Shown piece by piece: positions 1 through 9,929 of a DNA stretch of 64,000 nucleotides. This stretch comes from Kineosporia succinea (GTDB lineage Bacteria; Actinomycetota; Actinomycetes; Actinomycetales; Kineosporiaceae). The stretch lies in contig NZ_JAUSQZ010000001.1 in NCBI RefSeq assembly GCF_030811555.1, positions 1,922,001-1,986,000 on the forward strand. Direction: 5' to 3'. Numbering within the stretch: position 1 is the stretch's first letter; the number at the start of each line of letters is the position of its first letter. The notes under the pieces were generated by a model, which was not told the origin of the DNA, did no database searches, and saw nothing but the letters and a program-made list of their open reading frames with translations. The position numbers were made by a program, and so were the translations under genes.

Positions 1-309
1 CTCGGGGATCGCGGGGTTCGTATCCCGCTGGCGGCCGCACCGATCGCGTCCTATGCCGAGAAGAATTAGCCGCTCATCGCAATTAGCGCGCCGAGGGCTG
101 GACGGTTCGTTCGCCGAACAATCACGGATCCGAATTGGTCAGACCGACGAGATCCGGCGAAGCCCTTGAAGAAACCCGGCCGACCGGCTAATGGCCTCGG
201 TGAATTCGGCGGCGACCGCGCGACAACGATGCCGATGACGATGTGGGCGACGAAGAGGGCACGATTAGGTCGACTCGATAACCGAATTGTAAAACCTGCG
301 CAAACACGC
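1..309. other. Left-edge region without a confident gene
   Basis: No reliable gene is visible. The first 69 bases are open in frame 1 and end in a TAG stop, so they could be the last 22 codons of a plus-strand gene cut by the window edge, but there is too little sequence to recognise a family. The rest is slightly richer in A+T than the coding regions and precedes a strong hairpin. Confidence 0.3.
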
Positions 310-343
310 GAAGCCGCCCCCGGCTGGACCCGGGGGCGGCTTC
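310..343. terminator. 14-bp GC-rich terminator hairpin downstream of the cold-shock gene
   Basis: The arms at 310-323 (GAAGCCGCCCCCGG) and 330-343 are perfect complements around a 6-nt loop. The hairpin lies 47 bases beyond the stop codon of the minus-strand cold-shock gene, so it probably ends that transcript. No long T-run follows, which is common in high-GC actinobacteria. Confidence 0.7.
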
Positions 344-390
344 GGTGACGAGTCAAGTCCTAAGCCCGCCGAGGGCCCACGACAGACGGA

Positions 391-597
391 TCAGGATGCG
401 GGACGCACGGCCTCGGCCTGGGGGCCCTTCTGGCCCTGACCGACCTCGAACTCCACGCGCTGACCCTCGTCGAGCGAACGGTAGCCGTCCATCTGGATAG
501 CCGACCAGTGCACGAAGACGTCCGCGCCACCACCGTCAACGGTGATGAAGCCATAACCCTTTTCGGCGTTGAACCACTTGACGGTTCCCTGAGCCAT
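391..597 (-). CDS. Cold-shock domain protein (CspA family)
   Basis: This 68-residue protein is one cold-shock OB-fold domain, the usual length for the family. RNP-1 (KGYGFI, residues 13-18) and RNP-2 (VFVHWSAI, residues 27-34) are intact, as is the N-terminal GTVKWFN signature. Family members bind single-stranded RNA or DNA in the cytoplasm and melt mRNA structure. I chose ATG at 597 because the protein then starts exactly at the domain and an AGGAG sits about 7 bases upstream; longer in-frame starts add unrelated sequence. It stands alone, ends at a strong hairpin, and has a long gene-free region upstream that probably holds its leader. Confidence 0.96.
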   Translation of the reverse strand: MAQGTVKWFNAEKGYGFITVDGGGADVFVHWSAIQMDGYRSLDEGQRVEFEVGQGQKGPQAEAVRPAS

Positions 598-891
598 TCC
601 AACTCCTGCTTGCTGTAACTGCGGCGCGGTTCGAGCACTGCACACGAACCGGGTCTCACGCTCGCCGAGCCCACCCCCGAGAGGGCTGGTCCGGGATGGT
701 CCAACGTGCGGGCCTCTGGCGTGAAGCTGGAGAGGACATTGCTCATCGAACTGTTCGACCGCCACCTACAGTAGCGCCTGAATCGCACAGGCGGGAGATA
801 CCAACTCTTAGCGTCCATCGTGAACCGCACTTAGGCGCGACCGGCACTCGCGATGAATTGCCGGCGCCCTTTCTCGAGTCTCCCGACGAAA
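598..891. other. Gene-free region upstream of the cold-shock gene
   Basis: No credible gene is found here. The space lies upstream of the minus-strand cold-shock gene and downstream of the LytR_C gene. Cold-shock mRNAs commonly carry long structured leaders, so part of it may be the 5' UTR. I could not identify a specific thermosensor structure by eye. Confidence 0.4.
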
Positions 892-923
892 GCGCCCGGC
901 ACCCCCTGAGGGGTACCGGGCGC
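892..923. terminator. Terminator hairpin after the LytR_C-domain gene
   Basis: The arms GCGCCCGG.ACCCC (892-905) and its near-perfect complement (910-923) close over a 4-nt loop with one imperfect pair. It begins 20 bases after the minus-strand stop codon at 943, a typical place for an intrinsic terminator. Confidence 0.65.
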
Positions 924-942
924 CGAAGGCCTGAGCATCGGG

Positions 943-1602
943 TTACTGGGTGTCGGACCCCAGGACGACGGTGATGAAGCCCGGGTTCACCGAGGCGTTC
1001 AGCGACAGCTCACCGAGGCCCAGCGACTTCTTCACGGCCTGCGCCGTCGCCTTCGAGGCGGCGTCGTTGTAGTAGATCTTCGAGACCGGCAGATCGCGGT
1101 TGGCGGAGTTGTCGGTGCGGGACACCGTCCAGCCCTCGCCCTCGAGCTGGTCCTGGTACTTGCCGGCCAGGCCGGCCACCCCGAGCGAGTTCAGCACGAC
1201 CAGCTTCGTCGACTTGTCCACGTCGCTCGCGGTCTCGTCGGTGCCGCTACCGGTGCCGTCACCGTCTTCGGCCCCCGTGGTCTCCTCGGCGTCGCTACCG
1301 GTCCCGGTGTCGTCGCCGGCGGCCCCGCCCGCGTCGGCCGAGGCCGAGGCGGAGGCCGCCGGAGTGGCCTTCGTGTCCTCGTCCTCGCTGAGCGACTGCC
1401 CGGCGGCGGAGTTCTTGGTGTCGCCGCGGTTGCCCGCGACCGTGTACACGGCGCCGATCACCAGCACCACGACGGCGAAGCCGGCGATCACCGGCAGGAT
1501 CGCGGCAACCGCCTTCGGCCGCGCACGGTGTGCACCGCGGCGGCTCGCCTCCACCGGTGCGGCGGAGCGGTCGTCGTAGCCCGGAGGCCTCGTGGCGGTC
1601 AT
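943..1602 (-). CDS. LytR C-terminal-domain (LytR_C) single-pass membrane protein
   Basis: The 219-residue protein has a short basic cytoplasmic N-terminus, one transmembrane helix (about 31-57), an acidic Ala/Ser/Gly/Asp/Glu linker (about 60-130) and a C-terminal LytR_C domain (about 133-215, starting TKLVVLNSLGVAGLAG). The layout predicts an exported domain tethered to the membrane. LytR_C domains often follow LytR-CpsA-Psr phosphotransferase domains; here the catalytic domain is absent, as in many stand-alone actinobacterial members of unknown precise role. A cell-envelope function is inference. The ATG at 1602 gives a standard short N-tail. Confidence 0.85.
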   Translation of the reverse strand: MTATRPPGYDDRSAAPVEASRRGAHRARPKAVAAILPVIAGFAVVVLVIGAVYTVAGNRGDTKNSAAGQSLSEDEDTKATPAASASASADAGGAAGDDTGTGSDAEETTGAEDGDGTGSGTDETASDVDKSTKLVVLNSLGVAGLAGKYQDQLEGEGWTVSRTDNSANRDLPVSKIYYNDAASKATAQAVKKSLGLGELSLNASVNPGFITVVLGSDTQ

Positions 1603-1745
1603 CGCATGACTCCCAGAACGATGGAACGGGTACCGCCCGGTTCAGGGGCACCCGACGGCCTGAGACTACCGACCCAGCCCCTCCCGACCAGGTATCTCAG
1701 AACGCCATATCACTGTGGTGTGCCCCATCGGATGACTCTGGTCAC

Positions 1746-2024
1746 TCAGCCGTGAGTGTCCAGTGACCGAGCGGAACCACTCCGGCGTCGCGTCTGACGC
1801 ATCCGGCGCAGGCGTTTCACCAGCATAGGGTCGGTGGCAAGAGCCTCGGGTCGGTCGATCAGCGTATTCAGCACCTGGTAGTACCGGGTGGCCGGCAGGT
1901 CGAAGAGCTCACGGATGGCCTGTTCCTTGGCCCCGGGGAAGCGGAACCAGCGGCGCTCGAAGGCCAGGATCCCGGCCTCCTGCTCGCTGAGCCCACCCGT
2001 GGGCGCATCCGGTTCGGGTTCCAT
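1746..2024 (-). CDS. DUF3263 domain protein
   Basis: A 92-residue protein matching the actinobacterial DUF3263 pattern: an LSEQEAGILAFERRWFRFPG core, then the helical RYYQVLNTLIDRPEAL stretch and a basic Arg-rich C-terminus. The fold looks like a small helical, possibly helix-turn-helix, DNA-binding domain, but no function is established. An upstream in-frame ATG at 2057 exists; I prefer ATG at 2024 because an AGGAGGA lies 6-7 bases before it. It is adjacent to and co-oriented with the PLP decarboxylase gene, with a gap of about 60 bases. Confidence 0.88.
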   Translation of the reverse strand: MEPEPDAPTGGLSEQEAGILAFERRWFRFPGAKEQAIRELFDLPATRYYQVLNTLIDRPEALATDPMLVKRLRRMRQTRRRSGSARSLDTHG

Positions 2025-2085
2025 CCCATCTCCTCCTGACAGCCGTGCCGGATCCACTCTAGATCCGCGTCCGCACGGGTGTCAT

Positions 2086-3438
2086 TCACACCAGGCTGTC
2101 CAGGATCAGGTCGATATCCGCCTCGCTGGTCTCCGGGTTGACCACGGCCAGCCGCGTCACCGTCTCCCCGGCGTGCACGGTCGAGACCACGAAACCGACG
2201 TCGTCGGCCAGCAACCGCTCCGACCAGGCGCGATAGTCGTCCGGCGTCCAGCCCCGGCGGCGGAAACAGACCACCGACAGCTCCGGCTCGTGCAGCAGGT
2301 CGAGCACGTCACTGGCGCGGACCCGGTCGGCGGCGTGCCGGGCCACGGTCAGCGTGCGCTCGACGGCGTCGGTGTAGGCCTGCGTGCCGTGGGTCGCCAG
2401 GGAGAACCAGAACGGCAGCCCGCGAGCCCGGCGGGTCAGGCCGACCGCGTAGTCGCTGGGGTTCCACTCGTCGTCCTGGCTCAGCACCTCCAGGTAGCCG
2501 GCCCGCTGCGTGTGCGCGGCCCGGGCCTGCGCCGGATCGCGGTAGACCAGCGCGCAGCAGTCGAAGGGCGCGAACAGCCACTTGTGCGGATCGACCACGA
2601 ACGAGTCGGCGCGCTCGATCCCGGCGAACCGGTGACGCACGCTCGGTGCCGCCAGTCCGGCCAGCCCGTAGGCCCCGTCGACGTGGAACCAGAGACCGAG
2701 CTCCTCGCAGACCGCGCCGACCGACTCCAGGTCGTCGACGATGCCGAGGTTGGTGGTGCCGGCCGTGGCCACCACCGCGAACACCCCGTCGTGCCCGGAG
2801 TCGGCCAGCGCCGCGCGCAACAACGAGCCGGTCAGCCGTCCGTCCGGACCGACCGGCACCCCGACGAAGTCGACGTCCATCACGTCGCAGGCGCTGACGA
2901 TGGACGAGTGGGCATTCGTCGTGCCCGCGATCGCCCAGCGGCCGGGCAGGCGGCCGGCCCGGGACAGGCGGGCCCGGTGGCGCGCGGCGACCAGCGCCGA
3001 GAGGTTGCCGAAGGTGCCGCCCGGCACGAAGACCCCGCCGGCCTGGGGCGGGAGCCCGGCCAGGCCGGCCAGCCAGGCCAGCGCCTGGTTCTCGGCGTAG
3101 ACCGCGCCCGAGCCCTCCATCCAGGTGCCCGCGTACAGGCTGGACGCGCTCACCACGAGGTCGAAGAGGGTGGACGCCTTGGTCGGGGCGCACGGGATGA
3201 AGGAGAGGTAGCGCGGATGGTCGGTGGAGATGCAGGCCTGGGCGAGCACGTCGCCGAACAACCGCATGGCCTTCTCACCGCCCATGCCCTCAGGGGTGAC
3301 GGTCTCGCCGACCAGGGCGCGCAGTTCGGCCGCGGTGCGAGGGGAATCCAGGGGGACGTGCTGGTAACTCATCCGGTCCCGTGAGTAGCTCATCACGGCC
3401 TCGGCGAGGACCTCTGTCCCGGCGTCGTAGCGATGCAC
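2086..3438 (-). CDS. PLP-dependent group II amino-acid decarboxylase
   Basis: A 450-residue fold-type I PLP enzyme of the aromatic-L-amino-acid/glutamate decarboxylase family, close to the usual 450-500 residues. The PLP lysine is in DPHKWLF (Lys286), the ring-stacking histidine in TTNAHSS (about 177), and the PLP-binding aspartate in HVDGAYG (about 254). The family turns amino acids into amines and CO2 in the cytoplasm; the substrate cannot be read from sequence. It is divergent from ung, the two starts being about 40 bases apart. The start is moderately certain because several in-frame Met codons lie in the first 25 residues. Confidence 0.9.
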   Translation of the reverse strand: MHRYDAGTEVLAEAVMSYSRDRMSYQHVPLDSPRTAAELRALVGETVTPEGMGGEKAMRLFGDVLAQACISTDHPRYLSFIPCAPTKASTLFDLVVSASSLYAGTWMEGSGAVYAENQALAWLAGLAGLPPQAGGVFVPGGTFGNLSALVAARHRARLSRAGRLPGRWAIAGTTNAHSSIVSACDVMDVDFVGVPVGPDGRLTGSLLRAALADSGHDGVFAVVATAGTTNLGIVDDLESVGAVCEELGLWFHVDGAYGLAGLAAPSVRHRFAGIERADSFVVDPHKWLFAPFDCCALVYRDPAQARAAHTQRAGYLEVLSQDDEWNPSDYAVGLTRRARGLPFWFSLATHGTQAYTDAVERTLTVARHAADRVRASDVLDLLHEPELSVVCFRRRGWTPDDYRAWSERLLADDVGFVVSTVHAGETVTRLAVVNPETSEADIDLILDSLV

Positions 3439-3466
3439 GGATGTGCAGTCTATGTCCAGCTGACGC

Positions 3467-3480
3467 TAGATTCGGCGATC
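3467..3480 (+). promoter_or_regulatory. Probable -10 element of a leaderless ung transcript
   Basis: TAGATT (3467-3472) fits the actinobacterial -10 pattern TANNNT and ends 8 bases before the GTG of ung. No Shine-Dalgarno sequence precedes that GTG. The spacing suggests that transcription starts at or next to the start codon. Confidence 0.45.
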
Positions 3481-4155
3481 GTGACACGCCGACCACTCGC
3501 GGAACAGATCGACCCGGGCTGGGCCGCCGCCCTCGCCCCGGTCGAGGAGAAGATCGCCGAGATGGGCGACTTCCTTCGTCAGGAGATCGCCGAGGGCAGG
3601 ACCTACCTGCCTGCCGGCCCCAACGTGCTGCGTGCGTTCAAGCAGCCGCTGAACGAGGTGCGCGTACTGATCGTGGGCCAGGACCCGTACCCCACACCGG
3701 GTCACGCGGTCGGGCTCTCGTTCTCGGTGGCGCCCGACGTGCGTCCGCTGCCGCGCAGCCTGAACAACATCTTCAAGGAACTGCACGACGACCTGGGCAT
3801 CGAGCCCTCGAAGTCGGGCGACCTGACCCCGTGGGCCGAGCGCGGCGTGCTGATGCTCAACCGGGTGCTGACCGTCGCGCCCGGGGCCGCCGGTTCGCAC
3901 CGCGGCAAGGGCTGGGAAGAGATCACCGCCCAGGCCATCCACGCGCTCGTCGAGCGGGACGAGCCGCTGGTGGCGATCCTCTGGGGTCGCGACGCACGCT
4001 CCCTCGCCCCCGCGCTGGAAGACATCCCGCGGATCGAGAGCGCCCACCCCAGCCCGCTCTCGGCCAACAACGGCTTCTTCGGCTCCAAGCCGTTCAGCCG
4101 GGCCAACGCCGAGCTCGAGGATCTCGGCGCCGAGCCGATCAACTGGGCTCTGTAA
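3481..4155 (+). CDS. ung: Uracil-DNA glycosylase, family 1
   Basis: Removes uracil from DNA to start base-excision repair. The 224-residue protein carries the water-activating motif [16 protein letters not shown] (residues 66-81, Asp68 catalytic) and the minor-groove loop [14 protein letters not shown] (His189 catalytic), with Pro after GQDPY as in mycobacterial enzymes. I chose GTG at 3481 because the protein then begins like other actinobacterial Ung proteins and a -10-like TAGATT lies 8 bases upstream. An in-frame ATG at 3433 would overlap the divergent decarboxylase gene. The gene ends at a 17-bp hairpin shared with convergent fbiC. Confidence 0.96.
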   Translation: MTRRPLAEQIDPGWAAALAPVEEKIAEMGDFLRQEIAEGRTYLPAGPNVLRAFKQPLNEVRVLIVGQDPYPTPGHAVGLSFSVAPDVRPLPRSLNNIFKELHDDLGIEPSKSGDLTPWAERGVLMLNRVLTVAPGAAGSHRGKGWEEITAQAIHALVERDEPLVAILWGRDARSLAPALEDIPRIESAHPSPLSANNGFFGSKPFSRANAELEDLGAEPINWAL

Positions 4156-4171
4156 GGCTTTTCAGACACCA

Positions 4172-4212
4172 ACGGTGGACGCGCCGGTCACCTCGACCGG
4201 CGCGTCCACCGT
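4172..4212. terminator. Bidirectional terminator between ung and fbiC
   Basis: A perfect 17-bp stem (4172-4188 with 4196-4212) closes a 7-nt loop exactly between two convergent genes. Its outer arm, GGTGGACG, recurs in two other convergent terminators of this window, at 11392 and 55118. Confidence 0.85.
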
Positions 4213-4224
4213 GGGCGTCCCGGT

Positions 4225-6789
4225 TCAGTTCGCCTGCAGGTGCACCTCTTCGTAGAGGGTGTTGCGCTGCCGGGCGGGCCGGTCGAGGTGCTCGGAGATG
4301 TCTTCCAGCTCGGCCACGGTCTTCAGCGAACCGTACTGCGAACCGGCCATTCTCGAGATGGTCTCCTCCATCAGCGTGCCGCCCACGTCGTTGGCACCGG
4401 CCTGCAGCATGGCCCGGGTGCCGTCCACGCCGAGCTTGACCCACGACGTCTGGATGTTGTCGATGCGGCCGTGCAGAAGGATTCTCGCGAGCGCGTGCAC
4501 CACCAGGTTGTCGCGCATCGTGGGGCCCGGGCGGGCGACACCGGCCAGGTAGATCGGCGCGTTCTGGTGCACGAACGGCAGCGCCACGAACTCGGTGAAC
4601 CGGGCGTTGCCGTACTCGATGCTGCGGTCCTGCAGCTCGGCGAGCAGACGTAGGTGCCGGGCCCAGTGCGCGGGGTTGTCCACGTGGCCGTACATCATGG
4701 TGGACGACGTATGCAGACCCACCTGGTGGGCAGTGGTGACGACCTCGATCCACTCCGCGGTGGGCAGCTTGCCCTTGGTCAGGATCCAGCGCACGTCGTC
4801 GTCGAGGATCTCGGCGGCGGTGCCGGGCATCGAGTCGACCCCGGCCTCCTTGGCCTGCTGCAGCCACTCTCGGATCGGCAGGCCGGTGCGGGTCGAGCCG
4901 TTGATGACCTCCATCGGGCTGAAGGCGTGCATGTGCATCTGCGGCACGGCCTCTTTCACGGCCCGGGCGATGTCGAAGTAGGCGCCCGCGGGCAGGTGCG
5001 GGTCGATGCCACCCTGCATGCAGACCTCGGTCGCACCCACGGCCCAGGCCTCGCGCACCCGGTTCTTCACCTCCTCGAGCGAGAGGGTGAACGCGTCGTC
5101 GTCGTTGCGGCGCTGGGCGAAAGCGCAGAAGCGGCAACCGGTGTAGCAGACGTTGGTGAAGTTGATGTTCCGGTTGACGATGTAGGTGACGTCGTCGCCG
5201 ACCGCCTCGCGGCGCAGGTCGTCGGCGATCCGGGCGAGCTGCTTGAGCGCGTCGCCCTCGGCGTAGGCGAGCAGCACCGACTGCTCCTCGGTGAGGGCCT
5301 GCGGGTCACTCTCGGCCGTGCTGAGCGCCTTGACCATGTCACCGTCGGCCCGCTCGGGAGCGCCGGTCTGCAGGGCCTTCTCACGCAGGGCGGACCAGTC
5401 GCCGTACACGTCATCGAAGTCGCTGCGCCGGTCACTGGTGCGGCCGGTGGTGTCGATCGTGACGTTCAGGTCGATACGGCCACTACTGCCCCACTCGGGA
5501 TCCGGCTCCTGCCAGGGCATCCCCTTGGGCATTCTCGTCGGATCGGCCAGGCCCTCCCGATCCCCACCCTCGAGCATGAGGGCCTTCACGTGCCCGTAAA
5601 CCCGCGGATCGAGCCAGGGTTCACCGACGGCCGCGTACTCCGGGTGCACCGTGAGCCGCTCGACCAGCTCGAAACCGGCGTCGGCGCTGTACTTCTCCAG
5701 GTCGTCGAGGTGTGGCCAGGGGCGCTCGGGGTTGACGTGGTCGGGCGTGAGCGGCGAGACACCGCCCCAGTCGTCCGCCCCGGCCCTCAGCAGCAGACCG
5801 AGCTGCCCGGGCTCGGACAGGTTGGGCGGCACCTGGATCCGCATCCGCGGGCCCATCACGATGCGCGCGACCGCGACGGCGGCCAGGTACTCGTCGTCAC
5901 CGGCGTCGGCGACCGAGCGCATCGCGGTCTTCGGCTTGGCCCGGAAATTCTGGATGATCACTTCCTGGATGTGGCCGTACTCGCGGGCCAGGCGGCGCAG
6001 CGCGAACAGCGACTCGGCGCGGTCGGTGAACGACTCCCCGATACCGATCAGCAGGCCGGTGGTGAACGGGATGTTGTGGCGCCCGGCGTCTTCGATCACC
6101 CGCAGCCGCACGTCCGGGTCCTTGTCGGGGCTGCCGTAGTGGGCCTGGCCGGGGGTCTCGTAGAGGTGGCGGCTCGTGGTCTCGAGCATCATCCCGACGC
6201 TCGGCGAGACCGGCTTCACCCGGCCCAGGTCCTGCCACGACATCACGCCCGGGTTCAGGTGCGGCAGCATGCCGGTGGTCTCGAGCACCTGCACCGCGAG
6301 CGAGCGGATGTAGCCCAGGGTGGAGGAGTACCCGGCCTCCTCCAGCCACTCCCGGGCCTCCGGCCAGCGGTCCTCCGGGCGGTCGCCGAGGGTGAAGAGC
6401 ACCTCCTTGCAGCCGAGCGAGGCACCCTGACGGGCGACGCGGAGCACGTCGTCCGGGGTCATGTAGAGCGACTTGCCCTCACGCTCGAGCTGCTTCGGGG
6501 TCTTGACGAAGGTGCAGTAGTGGCAGCGGTCGTTGCACAGGTGGGTGACCGGCACGAACACCTTGCGGGAGTAGGTGACGACGCCCGACCGCCCCGCGCT
6601 GGCCAGCCCCGCGTCGCGCACCGCACCGGCCGCGCGCAGGAGCCGTTCGAGGTGCTCACCGCGGGCCTGCAGCAGTACCTCGGCCTCCACCGGGTCCAGG
6701 GTCACGCCGTCCTCGGCCCGCCGCAGGGCCCGGCGCAACGCGGTGTCGGTCGGTGCCGGGCCGGTGGCCGGGGTCGGCGTCTGGGTCAC
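4225..6789 (-). CDS. fbiC: FO synthase, fused CofG/CofH radical SAM enzyme
   Basis: Makes 7,8-didemethyl-8-hydroxy-5-deazariboflavin, the chromophore of coenzyme F420, from tyrosine and 5-amino-6-ribitylaminouracil. Two radical-SAM halves are fused, as usual in actinobacteria: the CofG cluster CNDRCHYC (Cys85, 89, 92) and the CofH cluster CYTGCRFC (Cys548, 552, 555). The 854-residue length fits FbiC. I place the start at GTG 6789, which has an AGAGGAG 6 bases upstream; an ATG 61 codons earlier gives an implausible Arg-rich extension. FbiA, FbiB and FbiD are not in the window. The gene implies F420-dependent metabolism in this organism. Confidence 0.97.
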   Translation of the reverse strand: MTQTPTPATGPAPTDTALRRALRRAEDGVTLDPVEAEVLLQARGEHLERLLRAAGAVRDAGLASAGRSGVVTYSRKVFVPVTHLCNDRCHYCTFVKTPKQLEREGKSLYMTPDDVLRVARQGASLGCKEVLFTLGDRPEDRWPEAREWLEEAGYSSTLGYIRSLAVQVLETTGMLPHLNPGVMSWQDLGRVKPVSPSVGMMLETTSRHLYETPGQAHYGSPDKDPDVRLRVIEDAGRHNIPFTTGLLIGIGESFTDRAESLFALRRLAREYGHIQEVIIQNFRAKPKTAMRSVADAGDDEYLAAVAVARIVMGPRMRIQVPPNLSEPGQLGLLLRAGADDWGGVSPLTPDHVNPERPWPHLDDLEKYSADAGFELVERLTVHPEYAAVGEPWLDPRVYGHVKALMLEGGDREGLADPTRMPKGMPWQEPDPEWGSSGRIDLNVTIDTTGRTSDRRSDFDDVYGDWSALREKALQTGAPERADGDMVKALSTAESDPQALTEEQSVLLAYAEGDALKQLARIADDLRREAVGDDVTYIVNRNINFTNVCYTGCRFCAFAQRRNDDDAFTLSLEEVKNRVREAWAVGATEVCMQGGIDPHLPAGAYFDIARAVKEAVPQMHMHAFSPMEVINGSTRTGLPIREWLQQAKEAGVDSMPGTAAEILDDDVRWILTKGKLPTAEWIEVVTTAHQVGLHTSSTMMYGHVDNPAHWARHLRLLAELQDRSIEYGNARFTEFVALPFVHQNAPIYLAGVARPGPTMRDNLVVHALARILLHGRIDNIQTSWVKLGVDGTRAMLQAGANDVGGTLMEETISRMAGSQYGSLKTVAELEDISEHLDRPARQRNTLYEEVHLQAN

Positions 6790-7014
6790 GTAAGACTCCT
6801 CTGCGGTGGTGGTGCTGGCGGGGGTCCTCCTGCCCTGGTGCGAACCTACGCCGACACCCAGTGCATTCCTGACCGGCTCGCTCCGTGAATCACGCCTGGC
6901 CGCGAACGACGTCGCCCATGTCACACAGTGCCGCAGACGTATCAGCCGGAGGCGGCCGAGCATCTTCGTCAACGGGATTCCCGTCCGCCCCCGACATCGA
7001 GGAGACTCAGCGCG

Positions 7015-7887
7015 ATGCGCACCCCGGAGCCGATCGGCGGCAAGGTCGTGGTCATCACCGGCGCGGCTCGAGGTATCGGCGCGGCGCTGGCGGAACGGCT
7101 CGCCGACCGGGGGGCCCGCGTGGCCCTGGTCGGGCTGGAGCCGGAGCAGCTCGCGGCGGTCGCGGCCCGTTGCGGGCGCGGCGCGGCCTGGTTCGAGTGC
7201 GACGTGACCTCGCCCGAGGCGCTGGCCGAGACCGTGGCCGGCGTCGAGAAGCGGTTCGGCGGGGTGGACGTGCTGGTCGCCAACGCCGGGATCGCGATGG
7301 GCAGCCCGCTGCGGCTGTCCGACCCGGACGCCTACGACCGGGTGATCGAGGTCAACCTGATGGGGAGCATCCGCACGGTGCGGGCGTTCCTGCCGCTGCT
7401 GATCCGCAGCCGGGGCTACTACCTGCAGATCGCCTCGCTGGCCGCACTGTCACCGACCCCGATGATCACCGCCTACGGCGCCAGCAAGGCGGGGGTGGAG
7501 GCCTTCGCCCTGGGCCTGCGCACCGAGCTGGCCGGGCACGGGGTGGGGGCCGGGGTGGCCTACCTGTCGTTCACGGACACCGACATGGGACGCGTCGCCG
7601 GACGCAGCGGGCGGCTGCGGCTGCACGACCTCGACTCGGCGATCGGCCGGCTGGTCTCGGGCATCGAGCGGCGGTCGACCTACGTGTACGGGCAGCGCTT
7701 CATCCGGCTGCTGAGGCCGGTGCGCGGGGTGATGCCGGGTGTGGTGCACCTGCTCGGACGGGGGCCGGCGGCCCGGTTCGAGACGTCGCTCGCCCAGGCC
7801 GGACCCCAGGCGTCGTCACCCATCGGGCCGGGTGGGCGCGCGGACACCAAGGCCCGCACGGCGCCCGACCCGGAGCCGAGCGCCTGA
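7015..7887 (+). CDS. Short-chain dehydrogenase/reductase
   Basis: A 290-residue classical SDR with the Rossmann motif TGAARGIG (15-22), the NAG motif (about 90-92), catalytic Ser141 and the YGASK box (Tyr154, Lys158). It probably catalyses NAD(P)-dependent oxidoreduction of an unidentified alcohol or ketone. The last 60 residues are an Arg/Pro-rich extension seen in some actinobacterial SDRs that resemble lipid-active members. The start follows a GAGGAG about 8-10 bases upstream. It is divergent from fbiC but nothing shows a functional link. Confidence 0.88.
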   Translation: MRTPEPIGGKVVVITGAARGIGAALAERLADRGARVALVGLEPEQLAAVAARCGRGAAWFECDVTSPEALAETVAGVEKRFGGVDVLVANAGIAMGSPLRLSDPDAYDRVIEVNLMGSIRTVRAFLPLLIRSRGYYLQIASLAALSPTPMITAYGASKAGVEAFALGLRTELAGHGVGAGVAYLSFTDTDMGRVAGRSGRLRLHDLDSAIGRLVSGIERRSTYVYGQRFIRLLRPVRGVMPGVVHLLGRGPAARFETSLAQAGPQASSPIGPGGRADTKARTAPDPEPSA

Positions 7888-8007
7888 TCCCCTCGTGCGG
7901 TAGGTGACCGGGGTACGGCGAAAGGCAGCGTCGCCCCGGGCCCGGTGCCCCCACGCAGCGGCGGGCGAGTCAGCCGGGTCAGGTGCGTCGGACCGGCACC
8001 GGGTGTC

Positions 8008-8379
8008 TCAGTGCTGCGACGGCGGCCCGTACTTCGGGGCCTCGCCGGGCGGGGTGCCGTAGGCCGGGGCGTCGGACGAGGCCTGCCCGGTCGAGCTCTG
8101 CCCGGTCGAGCGCTGCGGTGATGCGGCCCCGCCCTGCGGCTGGTCGCCCTTGGGCTTGTCACCCGCGGCGTCTTTCAGGCGCTTGGTCAGGCCCTGGGCC
8201 TGGGCCTGCACCTTGGCCCGGGTCTCCGGGTCCTTGAGCTTCTTGCTGATCTGCTGGGCCTGCGCCTGCACCTTGGCCCGGGTGGCCGGGTCCTTGGCGG
8301 CGGTCTGGACCTGCTGGATCAGTTTCTTCCCCTGCGAGGAGCGGGCGAACGCGCTGACTTTCCCAAGAAATCCGGCCAT
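8008..8379 (-). CDS. Small protein with tandem DPxTRAKVQAQAQ repeats
   Basis: A 123-residue hypothetical protein. After MAGFLGKVSAFARSS it has two near-identical 20-residue helical repeats, KDPATRAKVQAQAQ and KDPETRAKVQAQAQ, each followed by a K-K-L or K-R-L turn. The last 45 residues are low complexity, rich in Gly, Ser, Gln and Pro. There is no signal peptide or membrane segment. The repeats look amphipathic and could form a helical hairpin or coiled coil. I do not recognise a characterised family. It is divergent from the FAD oxidoreductase with about 54 bases between starts; its ribosome-binding site is weak. Confidence 0.7.
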   Translation of the reverse strand: MAGFLGKVSAFARSSQGKKLIQQVQTAAKDPATRAKVQAQAQQISKKLKDPETRAKVQAQAQGLTKRLKDAAGDKPKGDQPQGGAASPQRSTGQSSTGQASSDAPAYGTPPGEAPKYGPPSQH

Positions 8380-8433
8380 GGTCCACGGTAACCGCTGAGC
8401 CGCCCGGAAGCATCCGCCGAGCTTCCCGCCGAG

Positions 8434-9885
8434 ATGCCGAAGCACCAGGTCGGCGGCAGGATTCGGGTCATGCGAGGGTCCAGCGACAGTGAATTGGCAG
8501 AGGCTGTCGGGAAAGCCGTGAAATCGGCGGCGGAGATCGACGGCGAGCGCTTCGACGTGATCGTGATCGGCACCGGTTCCGCGGGCAAGCCGCTGGCCGG
8601 TGAACTGGCCCGGGCCGGCCGCCGGGTGCTCGCGGTCGAGCGGCACCGGTTCGGCGGCGAGTGCGCCTACGTGGCCTGCGTCCCGTCGAAGTCGATGCTG
8701 GTCTCGGCCCGGCAGCACCGGGCGCACCCGGCCGCTCCCGACGCCGAGGCCTTCCGCACCGCGGTGGCGGTGCGCGACAAGACGGTCTGGCACCGTGAGG
8801 ACCTGCACGCCGCGAAGGGCATGCTCGACGACGGCGTGGTGCTGGTGCGGGCCGACGCGACCTTCTCCCCGGGTGAGGTGCACCTGGATCACGAGGCAAC
8901 CGTGCGCTGGAACGACGCCCTGGTGCTGGCCACCGGGGCGGACGCGGTGATCCCGCCGATCGAGGGCCTGACGAAAGACGCGCCGGGGGTCTGGACCTCG
9001 GACGTCGCGCTCTCGAGCGACGAGCTCCCGGCCCGGCTGACCATCCTCGGCGGCGGGGCGATCGGCTGCGAACTGGCCGAGGTCTACGCGTCGTTCGGGT
9101 GCCGGGTGACGCTGCTGGAGTCGGCCCCGAACCTGCTGCCCCGCGAGCAGCCCTGGCTCGGCGAGACCCTGGCGCAGGCCCTGCGCGACATCGGCGTGGA
9201 CGTGCGCACCGGCACCGAGCTCACGAAGGTGGAGGGCCTGCGCCTGACCACCCGGAACGGTACCGAGGACACCGACCGGCTCCTGGTCGCGGTCGGCAAG
9301 AAGCCCGTCACCACGGGCTTCGAGGCACTGGGCCTCGACCCCGACAACCTCACCGTCGACGCCCGGATGCGGGTGAAGGGCAGTCGCGACATCTTCGCCG
9401 TCGGCGACCTCACCGCGATCAACCCGTACACGCACGGCGCCAACTACCAGGCCCGCATCGTCGCCGCCGAGCTCCTCGGGCGGGGCCGGGACGCCGACCA
9501 CTCCGGCACCCCTCGCGTCGTCTACACCGACCCCACCGTGCTCGCCGTCGGCGAGACCGAGAAAACCGCAGCCGACCACCACGTCCGCACTTCGACGGCC
9601 CGCTCCGACGCGACCGGCACCACCCGGGCCGCGGTGGAACGCACCGTAAACCCGGACGACCACCGGCCGGCCGCGATCGAGCTGATCGCCGACGCCGACA
9701 CCGGCGTGCTCATCGGCGCCGCCGCGATCGGCCCGGAGGCCGACTCCTGGGCGGCGGAACTGGCCCTCGCGGTGCGGGCCGGGGTCACCGTCCAGGCGCT
9801 CGCCGACCAGCCGCACGCCTTCCCGTCGTGGGCCGAGGCGATCACCGCACCGGCACAGGAGCTCGCGGCTGCGCTACGGGAGTGA
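8434..9885 (+). CDS. FAD/NAD(P)-dependent disulfide oxidoreductase (dihydrolipoamide dehydrogenase-like)
   Basis: A 483-residue pyridine nucleotide-disulfide oxidoreductase with the FAD motif GTGSAG (46-51), the redox-active pair GGECAYVACVPSKS (Cys77, Cys82), a second NAD(P) Rossmann motif ILGGGAIGCELAE, and FAVGDL near the second FAD contact. The C-terminal dimer domain keeps a His/Glu arrangement (QPHAFPSWAEAI) in place of the usual HxHPT...E. Likely a soluble FAD reductase of the Lpd/MerA/quinone reductase class; the substrate is unknown. An alternative start is ATG at 8470. Its stop overlaps a possible GTG start of the next gene. Confidence 0.85.
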   Translation: MPKHQVGGRIRVMRGSSDSELAEAVGKAVKSAAEIDGERFDVIVIGTGSAGKPLAGELARAGRRVLAVERHRFGGECAYVACVPSKSMLVSARQHRAHPAAPDAEAFRTAVAVRDKTVWHREDLHAAKGMLDDGVVLVRADATFSPGEVHLDHEATVRWNDALVLATGADAVIPPIEGLTKDAPGVWTSDVALSSDELPARLTILGGGAIGCELAEVYASFGCRVTLLESAPNLLPREQPWLGETLAQALRDIGVDVRTGTELTKVEGLRLTTRNGTEDTDRLLVAVGKKPVTTGFEALGLDPDNLTVDARMRVKGSRDIFAVGDLTAINPYTHGANYQARIVAAELLGRGRDADHSGTPRVVYTDPTVLAVGETEKTAADHHVRTSTARSDATGTTRAAVERTVNPDDHRPAAIELIADADTGVLIGAAAIGPEADSWAAELALAVRAGVTVQALADQPHAFPSWAEAITAPAQELAAALRE

Positions 9886-9929
9886 TCCGGGCGGCTGATT
9901 CCCCAGCTGCCGGCGACGGATCCGCCGAT

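Noticed and set aside
11-28. T-arm-like sequence (GGGGTTCGTATCCC) suggesting a tRNA 3' half at the window edge
   Set aside because: The stem pairs only three bases with a 7-nt loop, there is no acceptor complement or CCA end, and the 5' half would be outside the window.
1888-3384. Open frame of about 498 codons on the plus strand
   Set aside because: Antisense shadow of the PLP decarboxylase; composition is repetitive Arg/Gly/Val and there is no recognisable domain.
4654-6888. Long open frame (about 744 codons) on the plus strand
   Set aside because: It is the antisense shadow of fbiC, with the Val/Arg/Gly-rich composition produced by high third-position GC; it has no family motifs or ribosome site.
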